This document shows, one piece after another, positions 14,711 to 21,878 of a stretch of DNA of 22,471 nt (positions within the stretch are counted from its first letter, which is position 1; each line of letters begins with the position of its first letter). The translations under genes and the position numbers were made by a program. The DNA comes from Nitrosotalea sp. (lineage in GTDB: Archaea > Thermoproteota > Nitrososphaeria > Nitrososphaerales > Nitrosopumilaceae), in NCBI GenBank assembly GCA_023252335.1, contig JAJPEA010000008.1, forward strand, positions 1-22,471, in the 5' to 3' direction. Under the pieces are notes generated by a model. It saw only the letters and a list, made by a program, of their open reading frames with translations, searched no databases and had not been told where the DNA came from.

Positions 14711-15895
14711 ATGACTAATAAAGTCATTATGGGATTTACGTTAATGTTAATCCTGATAGTGCCCGCAATGTCGCTGCATGCAAGTGCACAGACTAGTCAA
14801 TCTTATACAATCACAGGGGCAGGATCAACCTTCGTGTTTCCATTGATGGATAACTGGAGAGTTGAATACAACAAAATACATCCAGAGATCATGCTAAACT
14901 ATCAATCAATTGGTAGTGGTGCTGGGATAAAACTCTTGGAGCAAAAAAGTGTAGACTTTGGAGCATCTGATGCACCATTGTCCGCTACTGATATGCAAAA
15001 GGCTCCTGGTGTACTTACCCTTCCAGAATCAATAGGTGGAATAACAGTTACCTATAATCTTCCTGGAATTGATAAAGGACTAAAACTAACAGGACCTGTC
15101 ATTGCACAGATCTTTATGGGGAATATTACCTCATGGAATGATCCAGCAATAGTCAGTCTTAATCCTGGAGTAAATCTACCTAGCCAAAAGATAGTGGTAG
15201 CACACAGATCAGATGGATCTGGAACAACATATGCATTCACTGATTATTTATCAAAAGTCAGTCCAGACTGGCAGACTAAGATAGGCCAAGGAAAATCAGT
15301 TCCATGGCCACTTGGTACTGGAGGTCAAGGAAATGCAGGTGTGGCAAATATTGTGAAATCTACACCCTATGCAATTGGATATGTAGAATTGGCATATGTC
15401 TTCCAAAATAAAATGACATATGCATTTGTCCAAAACGCTGATGGCAATTCATTTGTAGAACCAACTCTTGACAGCGTTGCAGCTGATGCTGCAGCAGCTA
15501 GTGGAAGTTTTCCTGCTGCTGATGGTGATTGGAGTAAAGTATCTATAGTGAATCAACCAGGAAGCAACTCCTATCCTATATCAACACTGACTTATGTGAT
15601 GATATACAAGGATTTGAGCACAGTAACTGGAGAAACACAAGACAAATCGTCCCAAGTACTTGCTTTTCTTGACTGGATAATCCATGATGGTCAACAGTAC
15701 GCTTCAGGTTTGTTGTATGTACCACTGCCAGACTCGATAAAAAAGATTGATGAAAATGGACTTGCAGAAGTGACATTTGCTGGAGGAGCAGTTCCAGAAT
15801 TTGGTCCAATCGCAGCTCTAGTTCTTGCAATTGCAATTGTATCTATAATTGCAGTTTCAGCCAGATCTAGAATTGGATTTAATCCAAAAATCTAA
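14711..15895 (+). CDS. pstS: Phosphate-binding protein PstS with PEFG-type C-terminal anchor
   Basis: This phosphate-binding protein of the Pst importer has 394 residues. Residues 1-27 are a signal peptide. Phosphate-contacting motifs are clear: GAGSTFVFPL near 36-45, GSGAGIKLLEQKSVDFGASDAP around 67-88, and HRSDGSGTTYAF near 164-175. The C-terminus ends with PEFG at 362-365, a hydrophobic helix at about 367-385 and a basic tail (SARSR), the tripartite layout of PEFG-CTERM sorting signals known in Nitrososphaerota. It is therefore probably anchored in the membrane or surface layer next to PstCA. The promoter region has an 18-bp palindrome. A second PstS follows downstream. Confidence 0.92.
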   Translation: MTNKVIMGFTLMLILIVPAMSLHASAQTSQSYTITGAGSTFVFPLMDNWRVEYNKIHPEIMLNYQSIGSGAGIKLLEQKSVDFGASDAPLSATDMQKAPGVLTLPESIGGITVTYNLPGIDKGLKLTGPVIAQIFMGNITSWNDPAIVSLNPGVNLPSQKIVVAHRSDGSGTTYAFTDYLSKVSPDWQTKIGQGKSVPWPLGTGGQGNAGVANIVKSTPYAIGYVELAYVFQNKMTYAFVQNADGNSFVEPTLDSVAADAAAASGSFPAADGDWSKVSIVNQPGSNSYPISTLTYVMIYKDLSTVTGETQDKSSQVLAFLDWIIHDGQQYASGLLYVPLPDSIKKIDENGLAEVTFAGGAVPEFGPIAALVLAIAIVSIIAVSARSRIGFNPKI

Positions 15896-15913
15896 TCTCT
15901 TTTCTTTTTTATT
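15896..15913 (+). terminator. T-rich terminator after the first pstS
   Basis: A pyrimidine-rich tract with a run of six T starts immediately after the stop codon, in the same arrangement as after the phosphoesterase and the second pstS. This fits archaeal oligo-T termination and suggests the two pstS genes have separate transcripts. Confidence 0.5.
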
Positions 15914-16035
15914 GTATGAAAATCAACAGTATGTTATAGATTATTTTTAAATTTATTATCATGTGGTATTTTTCATAACCTGAATTCGTATACAAGTGAA
16001 TTGCATACATCAACATAAGATATAGCTATTTACGT

Positions 16036-16063
16036 GATCTATGTCGATTATATGTAAATAAAC
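16036..16063 (+). promoter_or_regulatory. Promoter of the second pstS
   Basis: TGTAAATAAAC at 16053-16063 is a TATA-like element 20-30 bp before the ATG at 16084, so the mRNA is probably leaderless or nearly so. Just upstream, GATCTATGTCGATT (16036-16049) resembles both GTTCTATGTAGAAC (10 of 14 matches) and the ATGGTCGATT block of the pstC promoter. It could be the regulator site. Confidence 0.45.
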
Positions 16064-16083
16064 AAATCTTACACCCCCAACTA

Positions 16084-17247
16084 ATGACAAATAAAATCTT
16101 TTTAGGATTAGCATTAATGCTAGTTCTAATAATGCCGACAACTGCCCTTAGTGCACACGCAGACTCTACACCACCACCAGCACCTGGTGATGGCGACAAG
16201 TTCAACTACAACGCAGGAGGATCAACTTTTGCATATCCAATCGTTGACAAATGGAGAGTACAATATCATGCTCTCTATCCTGGAATTACGTTGAATTATC
16301 AGCCAATAGGTAGTGGAGCTGGCATTAAGCTGTATACAACAAAGAAAGTAAGCTTTGCAGGAACCGATGCACCTTTGCAGGCATCAGATATCAAAAAGGC
16401 TCCAAAAGGAACATTAACTATTCCAGAGTCAATGGGTTCAATAGTTCTTACATACAACCTTCCAAGCATTCAAAAGAATGGACTTTTGTTGACTGGAGAT
16501 GTAATAGCGAAAATCTTCTTGGGTCAAATCATTTACTGGCATGACCCTGCTATTGTAAACCTACAAACTGATCCAACCATTGCAAAGGCATTAGAGGCCG
16601 ATAGAAACAAGATAATTCTTGTTCACAGATCTGATGGATCTGGCACAACATTTGCATTCACTGGCTATCTTTCACAAGTTAGCTCTGATTGGAATGCAAA
16701 AGTAGGTCATTCTACATCTGTGCCATGGCCAGCAGGAACTGGTGGCTCTGGTAACGCTGGAGTTGCCGCAATAGTAAAGAAGGTTCCAGAATCTATAGGA
16801 TATGTTGAATTGGCATATGCCAAGAATAACAAATTGGCATCAAAGATTCCAATGACATACGCCTATGTTCAGAACCATGACAAGACTGCATTCCTTGATG
16901 CTAATTTAACCACAACCGCAGCAGCCGCATCTGGTGCAATATCCACATTGCCAGCAGCTGACGGAGTATGGAGTAATGTGTCAATCAATAATGCACCTGG
17001 ACCAAATGCATACCCGATCACAACATTCACCTATCTATTGGTGAATCCAAATCTTGAACAACTCAAGGGTATGACTCAACAACAAGCACAGGATCTTGTC
17101 CACATGCTTTACTGGTTTGTAACAGACGGACAGACATACGCTCCAAAACTATTGTATGTACCACTACCAAGTGAAGTACAACAATTAGATGAGAAGGGTA
17201 TTTCTGAAATAAAGTTCAACGGCAAACAGCTCTGGTCGTATCCATAA
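16084..17247 (+). CDS. pstS: Second PstS-type phosphate-binding protein, without C-terminal anchor
   Basis: This 387-residue paralogue of the preceding PstS also has a signal peptide (about 1-26) and the same ligand motifs: GGSTFAYPIV, GSGAGIKLYTTKKVSFAGTDAPL and HRSDGSGTTFAF. Compared with the first copy it has a Pro-rich start to the mature protein and several short insertions, and it ends at FNGKQLWSYP without the PEFG motif, hydrophobic helix or basic tail. It may therefore be soluble, exported, or held by other contacts. The two copies probably differ in affinity or location. It has its own promoter and T-rich terminator, so the genes can be expressed independently. Confidence 0.92.
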   Translation: MTNKIFLGLALMLVLIMPTTALSAHADSTPPPAPGDGDKFNYNAGGSTFAYPIVDKWRVQYHALYPGITLNYQPIGSGAGIKLYTTKKVSFAGTDAPLQASDIKKAPKGTLTIPESMGSIVLTYNLPSIQKNGLLLTGDVIAKIFLGQIIYWHDPAIVNLQTDPTIAKALEADRNKIILVHRSDGSGTTFAFTGYLSQVSSDWNAKVGHSTSVPWPAGTGGSGNAGVAAIVKKVPESIGYVELAYAKNNKLASKIPMTYAYVQNHDKTAFLDANLTTTAAAASGAISTLPAADGVWSNVSINNAPGPNAYPITTFTYLLVNPNLEQLKGMTQQQAQDLVHMLYWFVTDGQTYAPKLLYVPLPSEVQQLDEKGISEIKFNGKQLWSYP

Positions 17248-17254
17248 AGGATAT

Positions 17255-17280
17255 CTCTTTCCTTTCCTTTTTATTTTCTC
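17255..17280 (+). terminator. T-rich terminator after the second pstS
   Basis: A long pyrimidine tract with several T runs begins about 8 nt after the stop codon. It fits archaeal termination and closes the phosphate island. Confidence 0.5.
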
Positions 17281-17424
17281 TAGTTACTTATTGTAAGATA
17301 TGGTTTTCTCTGTATGATATGTTGATATGTTTGTCATAAAACCACAATGAATTCTATGGTGTACTACTGGATCTATTTACACTCTGCTAAAAGCAAAGAT
17401 CTACGTATCAAGTGTGATTGTATA

Positions 17425-17607
17425 ATGCCTGATGAGAGTTGTAGAATTTGTGGAGGCGAACTTGCAAAGCACCTCTGGTGTAATCAATGTAAAAAAACAA
17501 TACAAAAAATATGCAAGATGTGTAGCATGAAAACATCTCAACAACAGCATACAACCTGTACCGTGATAAATTTGGGAGATTTGACAAAAACTACCATGGC
17601 TGGTTGA
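17425..17607 (+). CDS. Small double zinc-ribbon-like protein
   Basis: This 60-residue protein starts at the ATG at 17425. It carries CxxC pairs at Cys6/Cys9, Cys19/Cys22 and Cys30/Cys33 plus His42 and Cys45, enough for two zinc sites. The open frame extends upstream to an ATG at 17347, but the extra 26 residues look unstructured and the cysteine region starts directly after the internal ATG. The sequence gives no enzyme signature. It might be a small nucleic-acid-binding or protein-contact zinc ribbon. It lies between the second pstS and the convergent tfb gene; co-transcription with pstS is unlikely given the T-rich tract. The gene is probable but not certain. Confidence 0.55.
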   Translation: MPDESCRICGGELAKHLWCNQCKKTIQKICKMCSMKTSQQQHTTCTVINLGDLTKTTMAG

Positions 17608-17627
17608 AAACCTAGTCTTTGATTGAA

Positions 17628-17645
17628 TATAAAAATAAGAAAGAG
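17628..17645 (-). terminator. T-rich terminator after tfb (minus strand)
   Basis: Read on the minus strand, the sequence just after the tfb stop is rich in T (CTTTCTTATTTTTATATTC-like), which suits archaeal termination of the S8e-SRP19-gar1-tfb transcripts. Confidence 0.45.
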
Positions 17646-17647
17646 GG

Positions 17648-18610
17648 TTAGTTCTTAACTACTGATTGTCGTAATGTCACTTTCATCTTGTATGCCGTGA
17701 GAATTTCCTTGCATCTGTTTCTTATGGTGACCTCAGTTATTCCTGCGACGCTTGAGACATCTCTTTGAAGGATGCTCTGTCCAAGAAGGGTTGATGCTAT
17801 GTACAAATATGCAGCAGCCAGCCCATTTGGTGCCTTTCCGTCTGCAAGACTGTGATCAGATGTCTTTTCTGCAATTTCTGCAGCAAGTCTTTCTACACGA
17901 ACTTCAAGCTTTGCCAGATTTGCTATTTTTGATATGTATTTCTCAAGAGTTACTGTAGGTGCTGTTTTAGAACCAAGTTCCATTACAAGTGTTCTATAGT
18001 ATTTTGCTGTCAATTTGACATTGAGCTTTTCTTCTTTTGAACTTCCTGTTGCAGCACAGATCTCGTCAAGGGATCTTACAACATCGCATTGTTTGCATGC
18101 CATGTAAATTGTTGCAGCAGACATGCAAGCAACTGATTTGCCTTTTGCGTCTGCTTGTCCTTGGAAGTTTCTGTATATCATGGACGCTGACTCGATAACA
18201 TTTCTTGGCAGTGATAGGGCATGACATGTTTCTCCTATCTTTGCTAAAATGTTTGCAAGTCTTCGCTCTTCTGGAGATGCAACCCTTATCCTAGTTTGCC
18301 ATTTTCTTAGGTTGTACATCTGATTTGCCATGTCACTTGATATCGTTCTTCCACTGAAGTCTTTTGTTCCCATTGCAATCTCTGTTCTGATTCCCAAGTC
18401 GTGTTGTGCATAACTTGTCTGTCCTGATGCTCTTGTCAACTTCATTTTTTCTTCAGGATTTGTTGCTCTTGATTCAATTCCATAATCTGGCATCTGTTCC
18501 ATTGCGACCAATCCGCAGCCTGAACAAATCTTCTCGCCACTGTGAGTGTCGTCAATCAAATTTGAACGACATTCCGGGCAATGTGTTTGTAATTCTGTTA
18601 TTGTGGTCAT
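17648..18610 (-). CDS. tfb: Transcription initiation factor B (TFB, TFIIB homologue)
   Basis: This 320-residue archaeal TFB has an N-terminal zinc ribbon with Cys11, Cys14, Cys29 and Cys32, then the B-reader/linker region (RATNPEEKMKLTRASGQTSYA and ISSDMANQMYNLRKWQTRIRV). Two cyclin-like repeats follow at about 115-210 and 215-305. TFB binds the BRE and TBP-TATA complex and recruits RNA polymerase. The gene overlaps the upstream Gar1-like gene by 4 bp; a gar1-tfb pair is a common archaeal arrangement. Nitrososphaerota often have several TFBs, so this may be one of a set. Confidence 0.93.
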   Translation of the reverse strand: MTTITELQTHCPECRSNLIDDTHSGEKICSGCGLVAMEQMPDYGIESRATNPEEKMKLTRASGQTSYAQHDLGIRTEIAMGTKDFSGRTISSDMANQMYNLRKWQTRIRVASPEERRLANILAKIGETCHALSLPRNVIESASMIYRNFQGQADAKGKSVACMSAATIYMACKQCDVVRSLDEICAATGSSKEEKLNVKLTAKYYRTLVMELGSKTAPTVTLEKYISKIANLAKLEVRVERLAAEIAEKTSDHSLADGKAPNGLAAAYLYIASTLLGQSILQRDVSSVAGITEVTIRNRCKEILTAYKMKVTLRQSVVKN

Positions 18611-18876
18611 CTTCTTCTTCCTTTGAATCGTTTTGGTCTCATCACAGGAGTTTCTTCGACGATGAAAACTTTCTTTCCGATTTGTTTTTTTATGTTGTTG
18701 GTAAGCGGAACTGCCGACGCGTATGGCGCATCAACAGGACCTATCATTTCTGATACTTTGGCGACTTTGACTCCAGAGTTGTCTACGACTATCTGGTTGT
18801 CTCTTAGGTGTTTAGTGAGTCTAATGATGACTCTACCGCTACTCGCTAGATGCAATACTTCGCCTACCTCCTGCAA
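18607..18876 (-). CDS. gar1: H/ACA ribonucleoprotein Gar1-like protein
   Basis: This 89-residue protein is Gar1/Naf1-like. It has a beta-barrel pattern from VGEVLHLASSGRVIIRL to VAKVSEMIGPVDAPYASAVPL, where the GPVxxPY turn is a family hallmark, and a basic tail RPKRFKGRRR. Gar1 joins Cbf5, Nop10 and L7Ae in H/ACA particles that make pseudouridine in rRNA. The start is TTG at 18876: an in-frame TAA precedes it directly. The GGAGG downstream of that codon is within the coding sequence; an alternative TTG about 20 nt later would truncate the first strand. Its stop overlaps the tfb ATG by 4 bp. Confidence 0.87.
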   Translation of the reverse strand: MQEVGEVLHLASSGRVIIRLTKHLRDNQIVVDNSGVKVAKVSEMIGPVDAPYASAVPLTNNIKKQIGKKVFIVEETPVMRPKRFKGRRR

Positions 18877-18950
18877 TTAAATTCTCAACGAAATACTGTT
18901 ATCAATATGGTTCTGTCAACATTACTTTAGCTGCAAGCTATAATGGATAT

Positions 18951-19250
18951 TTACTTGGATTGTTTGGCTCTTTTTGAAACTAGTTTTTCAGAAATTGCAG
19001 AAATCATTTTGGATTTTGGCTTGGCCTTTGCAAGTGTTATGTAGCCCGACCTTACATATGGTCGTCTTGGAAATCTGACTTGATCATTTGTCTCAGTTGG
19101 TTCCAATCCTGCTGCCTTGGCGGCTGCAATCAACTCATTTAATGATGGGTCAAAAACGCTTTTTTCACGAGAAACTTTTCTACCCATTTTCTTTGTGATA
19201 GTCTTGTTGAAATAGTCAAGCCAGATTACGACATGTTCGTAATCCTTCAT
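18951..19250 (-). CDS. srp19: Signal recognition particle 19 kDa protein (SRP19)
   Basis: This 99-residue SRP19 begins with a typical region (HVVIWLDYFNKTITKKMGRKVSREKSV pattern: strand, then GRKVS), then LNELIAAAKAAGLEP and RFPRRPYVRSGYI, ending in a basic tail (KRAKQSK). It binds 7S RNA and helps SRP54 assemble for membrane targeting. The ATG follows the S8e stop by 4 nt, so the two are co-transcribed and probably coupled. A gap of 74 bp then leads to the Gar1-like gene. Confidence 0.92.
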   Translation of the reverse strand: MKDYEHVVIWLDYFNKTITKKMGRKVSREKSVFDPSLNELIAAAKAAGLEPTETNDQVRFPRRPYVRSGYITLAKAKPKSKMISAISEKLVSKRAKQSK

Positions 19251-19254
19251 CTTA

Positions 19255-19635
19255 TCACTTTATCAAGATTGCATTTACTACGCCGTCTTGACCAGGTCTT
19301 GAAATTACCTTACATTGACCTGCTTCGGTTTCTAAAATTGCGCCTTTGGAAATTACTCCACGTCTTTCATAGTCTTTGTTTGACGGATTTTTTAACACCT
19401 TGAGAATCTTCAACTTTTTAACTTTGGAACCTGGAACTGTCAAATTGACAACATCTGTTGTCTTTAATGATGTTTTTTGATTTCCTCCTCTGGTCTTACG
19501 GGTTACAGTTACTTGTTCTCCTGGGACTGCTTCTACAGAATATCTGTCGATTTCATATTTTCGTCTTGATCTGAGGGGATATCTTCTACCACCAGTAATC
19601 TTACTTGTTGCAAGATTTTCTACAGATTTCTTCAT
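19255..19635 (-). CDS. rps8e: 30S ribosomal protein S8e
   Basis: This 126-residue archaeal/eukaryal S8e has a basic N-terminal half with KITGGRRYPLRSRRKYEIDR, the conserved core TRGGNQKTSLKTTDVVNL and the NPSNKDYERRGVISKGAILETEAGQ segment, ending with the QDGVVNAILIK strand. A TATA-like element (AATTTATA on the plus strand at 19658-19665; TATAAATT on the minus) lies about 25 bp before the ATG, so the gene heads the S8e-SRP19 unit and probably has a leaderless mRNA. Confidence 0.95.
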   Translation of the reverse strand: MKKSVENLATSKITGGRRYPLRSRRKYEIDRYSVEAVPGEQVTVTRKTRGGNQKTSLKTTDVVNLTVPGSKVKKLKILKVLKNPSNKDYERRGVISKGAILETEAGQCKVISRPGQDGVVNAILIK

Positions 19636-19657
19636 GTTGACTCGATAAAGTATCTCT

Positions 19658-19665
19658 AATTTATA
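19658..19665 (-). promoter_or_regulatory. TATA box for S8e
   Basis: On the minus strand this reads TATAAATT, ending about 23 bp before the S8e start codon, a standard archaeal TATA position for a leaderless transcript. Confidence 0.55.
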
Positions 19666-19699
19666 CCATTTACAGGTAGGGATACTATTTTTGAACTGG

Positions 19700-20284
19700 T
19701 TATTGACTTGGAGTCAAGGGCTCAGTAGATACTTGGGGTGTTTGCGGTTGTATGGACTGGCTTGAACTTCTTACTTTTGTAAAGAGCTTTTGCTTGAGAA
19801 GATCCTTGTCTCCCTGTATGCCAAAATATTTCTGGAATTTTTCTGTAGTATTGTAGATTTTTAGCCTGCCGACATTTTGATGTTCGATATAGTCCAATTG
19901 CTGCAATAGTTTTAGATGCATGTATACTCCAGATCCCCTCACTTCTACTAGTCTCTTTGACGAAACAGGTTGCATGTATGCAATATATGATAATGTCTTG
20001 AGGGTGGCCGTGGGCAACAATGGTTTTGAGGCGTATTTTCTAATTACTGTGTTAAACTCTGGCTTTAGTTGAAATACATATGATCCGTCTGGCAAACTTG
20101 AAACCTCTATTGCCTTGAAGACTGCCTTTGTTTTTTTGACAAGATTTGTCATTAGGGCCAAAGTCTTGGTTCTAGATTCCGTTCCTGACGCCTTGATTAA
20201 TTCTTCTATGGTTAATGGCCTTCCTGCTGAATACAGCGCAGCCTCTAGTCTTGCCATTGCGTCATCGTCTTCTATCTTGCCCAT
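19700..20284 (-). CDS. scpB: Segregation and condensation protein ScpB
   Basis: This 194-residue ScpB kleisin-associated protein has tandem winged helices: the first starts at MARLEAALYSAGRPLTIEELIKASG, the second is marked by LLPTATLKTLSYIAYMQPVSSKRLVEVRGSGVYMHLKLLQQLDYI. A Gln/Pro/Ser-rich tail of about 25 residues follows. ScpB binds ScpA and SMC in the chromosome condensation complex. It lies 71 bp downstream of scpA on the same strand. Confidence 0.88.
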   Translation of the reverse strand: MGKIEDDDAMARLEAALYSAGRPLTIEELIKASGTESRTKTLALMTNLVKKTKAVFKAIEVSSLPDGSYVFQLKPEFNTVIRKYASKPLLPTATLKTLSYIAYMQPVSSKRLVEVRGSGVYMHLKLLQQLDYIEHQNVGRLKIYNTTEKFQKYFGIQGDKDLLKQKLFTKVRSSSQSIQPQTPQVSTEPLTPSQ

Positions 20285-20355
20285 TTACAACATTCGGATA
20301 TGCTGAAGCATACTTAAACGAAATTCCTACTTAGTGTTGATCTGATGGTAAATTT

Positions 20356-21027
20356 CTATTTTATCAGAGAGACTATAATGTCGTCTTCTGTCTGCTCAAG
20401 ATCAACTTTCATGTCTCGTGCCAAAAATAAAATGGCAAAGAAACATCTGATTACGTCAATAAGCTCAAGTTCTGACACGATTCCCTTGAAGGAACCAAAT
20501 CCTGTGGCCTTTATCTTGTTCATTATTAGCTCCTCGTACTGACCTATTATCTTCTCAAGAGAGATAAAATAATCATCAAAATTAGGTGCCTGGACTGGTT
20601 CAAACTCTAACTGTCTTCTGCTTGAACGCGGGTTTGCTATTGTTCCAATGAGATTCTCAAGAACTGATAGCAACTCGTCTAATGTTACTGGATATGTGGA
20701 TTCATGTCTATATGGCATGTTTATCACTTCAATATCGACATCTTCTCTCTGGGTAAGGGGCTTTTTCTCCATGGCTGCCTTTTGTAGCGCAAAGATGCTC
20801 TCTACCTTCATTCTGTGTATCATTGCAGACGATAATGCTGCAATCCCTGCAACACGAAGATCTTTTTTATCTGCTTGACTTAGAATTTTAATCAAAATCT
20901 CTAGTATGCGTACTACATCGATACTCCATACGTCTTTTTTCGAGACATCTAGTGGGCTAAACAGTATGTTTACAGGAGGTTGCGAAATGCCTACACTAGG
21001 ATTTTCCTTGCTCACTCTATTACTCAT
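20356..21027 (-). CDS. scpA: Segregation and condensation protein ScpA (kleisin)
   Basis: This 223-residue kleisin-type ScpA has an N-terminal helix region (PPVNILFSPLDVSKKDVWSIDVVRILEILIKIL) of the kind that contacts the SMC head neck, an acidic and proline-rich middle, and a C-terminal winged-helix region ending with FKGIVSELELIDVIRCFFAILFLARDMKVDLEQ. The order scpA then scpB is typical. It diverges from the response-regulator gene across about 100 bp. Confidence 0.85.
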   Translation of the reverse strand: MSNRVSKENPSVGISQPPVNILFSPLDVSKKDVWSIDVVRILEILIKILSQADKKDLRVAGIAALSSAMIHRMKVESIFALQKAAMEKKPLTQREDVDIEVINMPYRHESTYPVTLDELLSVLENLIGTIANPRSSRRQLEFEPVQAPNFDDYFISLEKIIGQYEELIMNKIKATGFGSFKGIVSELELIDVIRCFFAILFLARDMKVDLEQTEDDIIVSLIK

Positions 21028-21101
21028 CGATTTTTGTTTATAATATGTGTACTATCTACTCTTTTCCTAGTTCGAGTCAAGAGTTTTCCTCTGCACAAAT
21101 C

Positions 21102-21111
21102 AAATATTATA
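21102..21111 (+). promoter_or_regulatory. TATA-like element for the TPR-response regulator
   Basis: AAATATTATA ends 23 bp before the ATG at 21135. This supports the internal ATG as the true start over the ATG at 21045 and predicts a leaderless mRNA. Confidence 0.5.
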
Positions 21112-21134
21112 CTCGATCTTGTATATTGCTGGTA

Positions 21135-21878
21135 ATGAAAGAAGACCTGGAGAGATTTGATCTAGCCTGTACCTATCTAAAAAATGATCAAAATATGACA
21201 GCACATAACATGTTCATGGATCTTGCTCAAAAGGAAATGAAAAACAACAACTATCGCGCAGGACTTTATCTCATACTTGCATCTGAATGTAAATCAAGAC
21301 AAGGAAAGGAAAGAAAAGATGAGCTTGCAGAGGCTGCCAAGTTCTACCTGAAACTTGCAAAAAAGGACAAAAATAATTCAAACTATGCGTATCAATGTGC
21401 AGCTAGATGTTTTCTTCGAATCGGTAATTACGATGATGCACGAAAAGCATTCGAAGAGGCACAAAAATATACTACTACACTAGTTGAAGAGAAAAGGCCA
21501 ATCGTACTAGTTGATGACAGCCCTGCAATTTTGCTAAGACTTCAAAATTTTCTGCAGCAATTAGGGTATGATGACATACAAACAGTTGATGATGGCAAGT
21601 CTGCACTTGCTCTTATAACAAAACTTGTAAAATTAAAACAAAATCCTATCATACTTCTTGACATGGACTTGCCAGACATAAAAGGAGATGTGGTGGCAAA
21701 AACTCTTCTTGAATCAAAACCTGATATGTCTATCATATTGATAACTGCTGACGAAAAATCAACACCGCGTGTTAGAAAGACTATTGGGTTTGGCTCTACC
21801 GCATTTGTTCAAAAACCATTCTCAATCAATGAATTGAAGAATGCATTAGATGCAACCAAGTTGTCTGAAATCAAGTAA
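21135..21878 (+). CDS. Response regulator with N-terminal TPR-like domain
   Basis: This protein has 247 residues from the ATG at 21135; the open frame reaches back to 21045 but the extra 30 residues look non-coding. Residues 1-115 are helical and fit TPR/SNAP-like repeats (AAKFYLKLAKKDKNN, YAYQCAARCFLRIGNYDDARKAFEEAQKY). A receiver domain follows from about 120 to 245 with the acidic pair in VLVDDSPA, phospho-acceptor Asp176 in LLDMDLPD, the Thr in ITADEK and the Lys in QKPF. No DNA-binding output is present, so it probably signals by protein contact. No kinase is adjacent; the orphan kinase at 2261-4342 is one possible partner, without direct evidence. The 3' end overlaps the convergent Lrp gene by 8 bp. 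Confidence 0.87.
   Translation: MKEDLERFDLACTYLKNDQNMTAHNMFMDLAQKEMKNNNYRAGLYLILASECKSRQGKERKDELAEAAKFYLKLAKKDKNNSNYAYQCAARCFLRIGNYDDARKAFEEAQKYTTTLVEEKRPIVLVDDSPAILLRLQNFLQQLGYDDIQTVDDGKSALALITKLVKLKQNPIILLDMDLPDIKGDVVAKTLLESKPDMSIILITADEKSTPRVRKTIGFGSTAFVQKPFSINELKNALDATKLSEIK

Noticed and set aside
18406..18880. Plus-strand open frames of 115 and 85 codons over tfb and gar1
   Set aside because: They are antisense shadows of the well-supported tfb and gar1 genes.
21045..21134. 30-residue N-terminal extension of the TPR-response regulator
   Set aside because: A TATA-like element overlaps this stretch at the right distance from the ATG at 21135, and the extra residues do not resemble a TPR or signal sequence.
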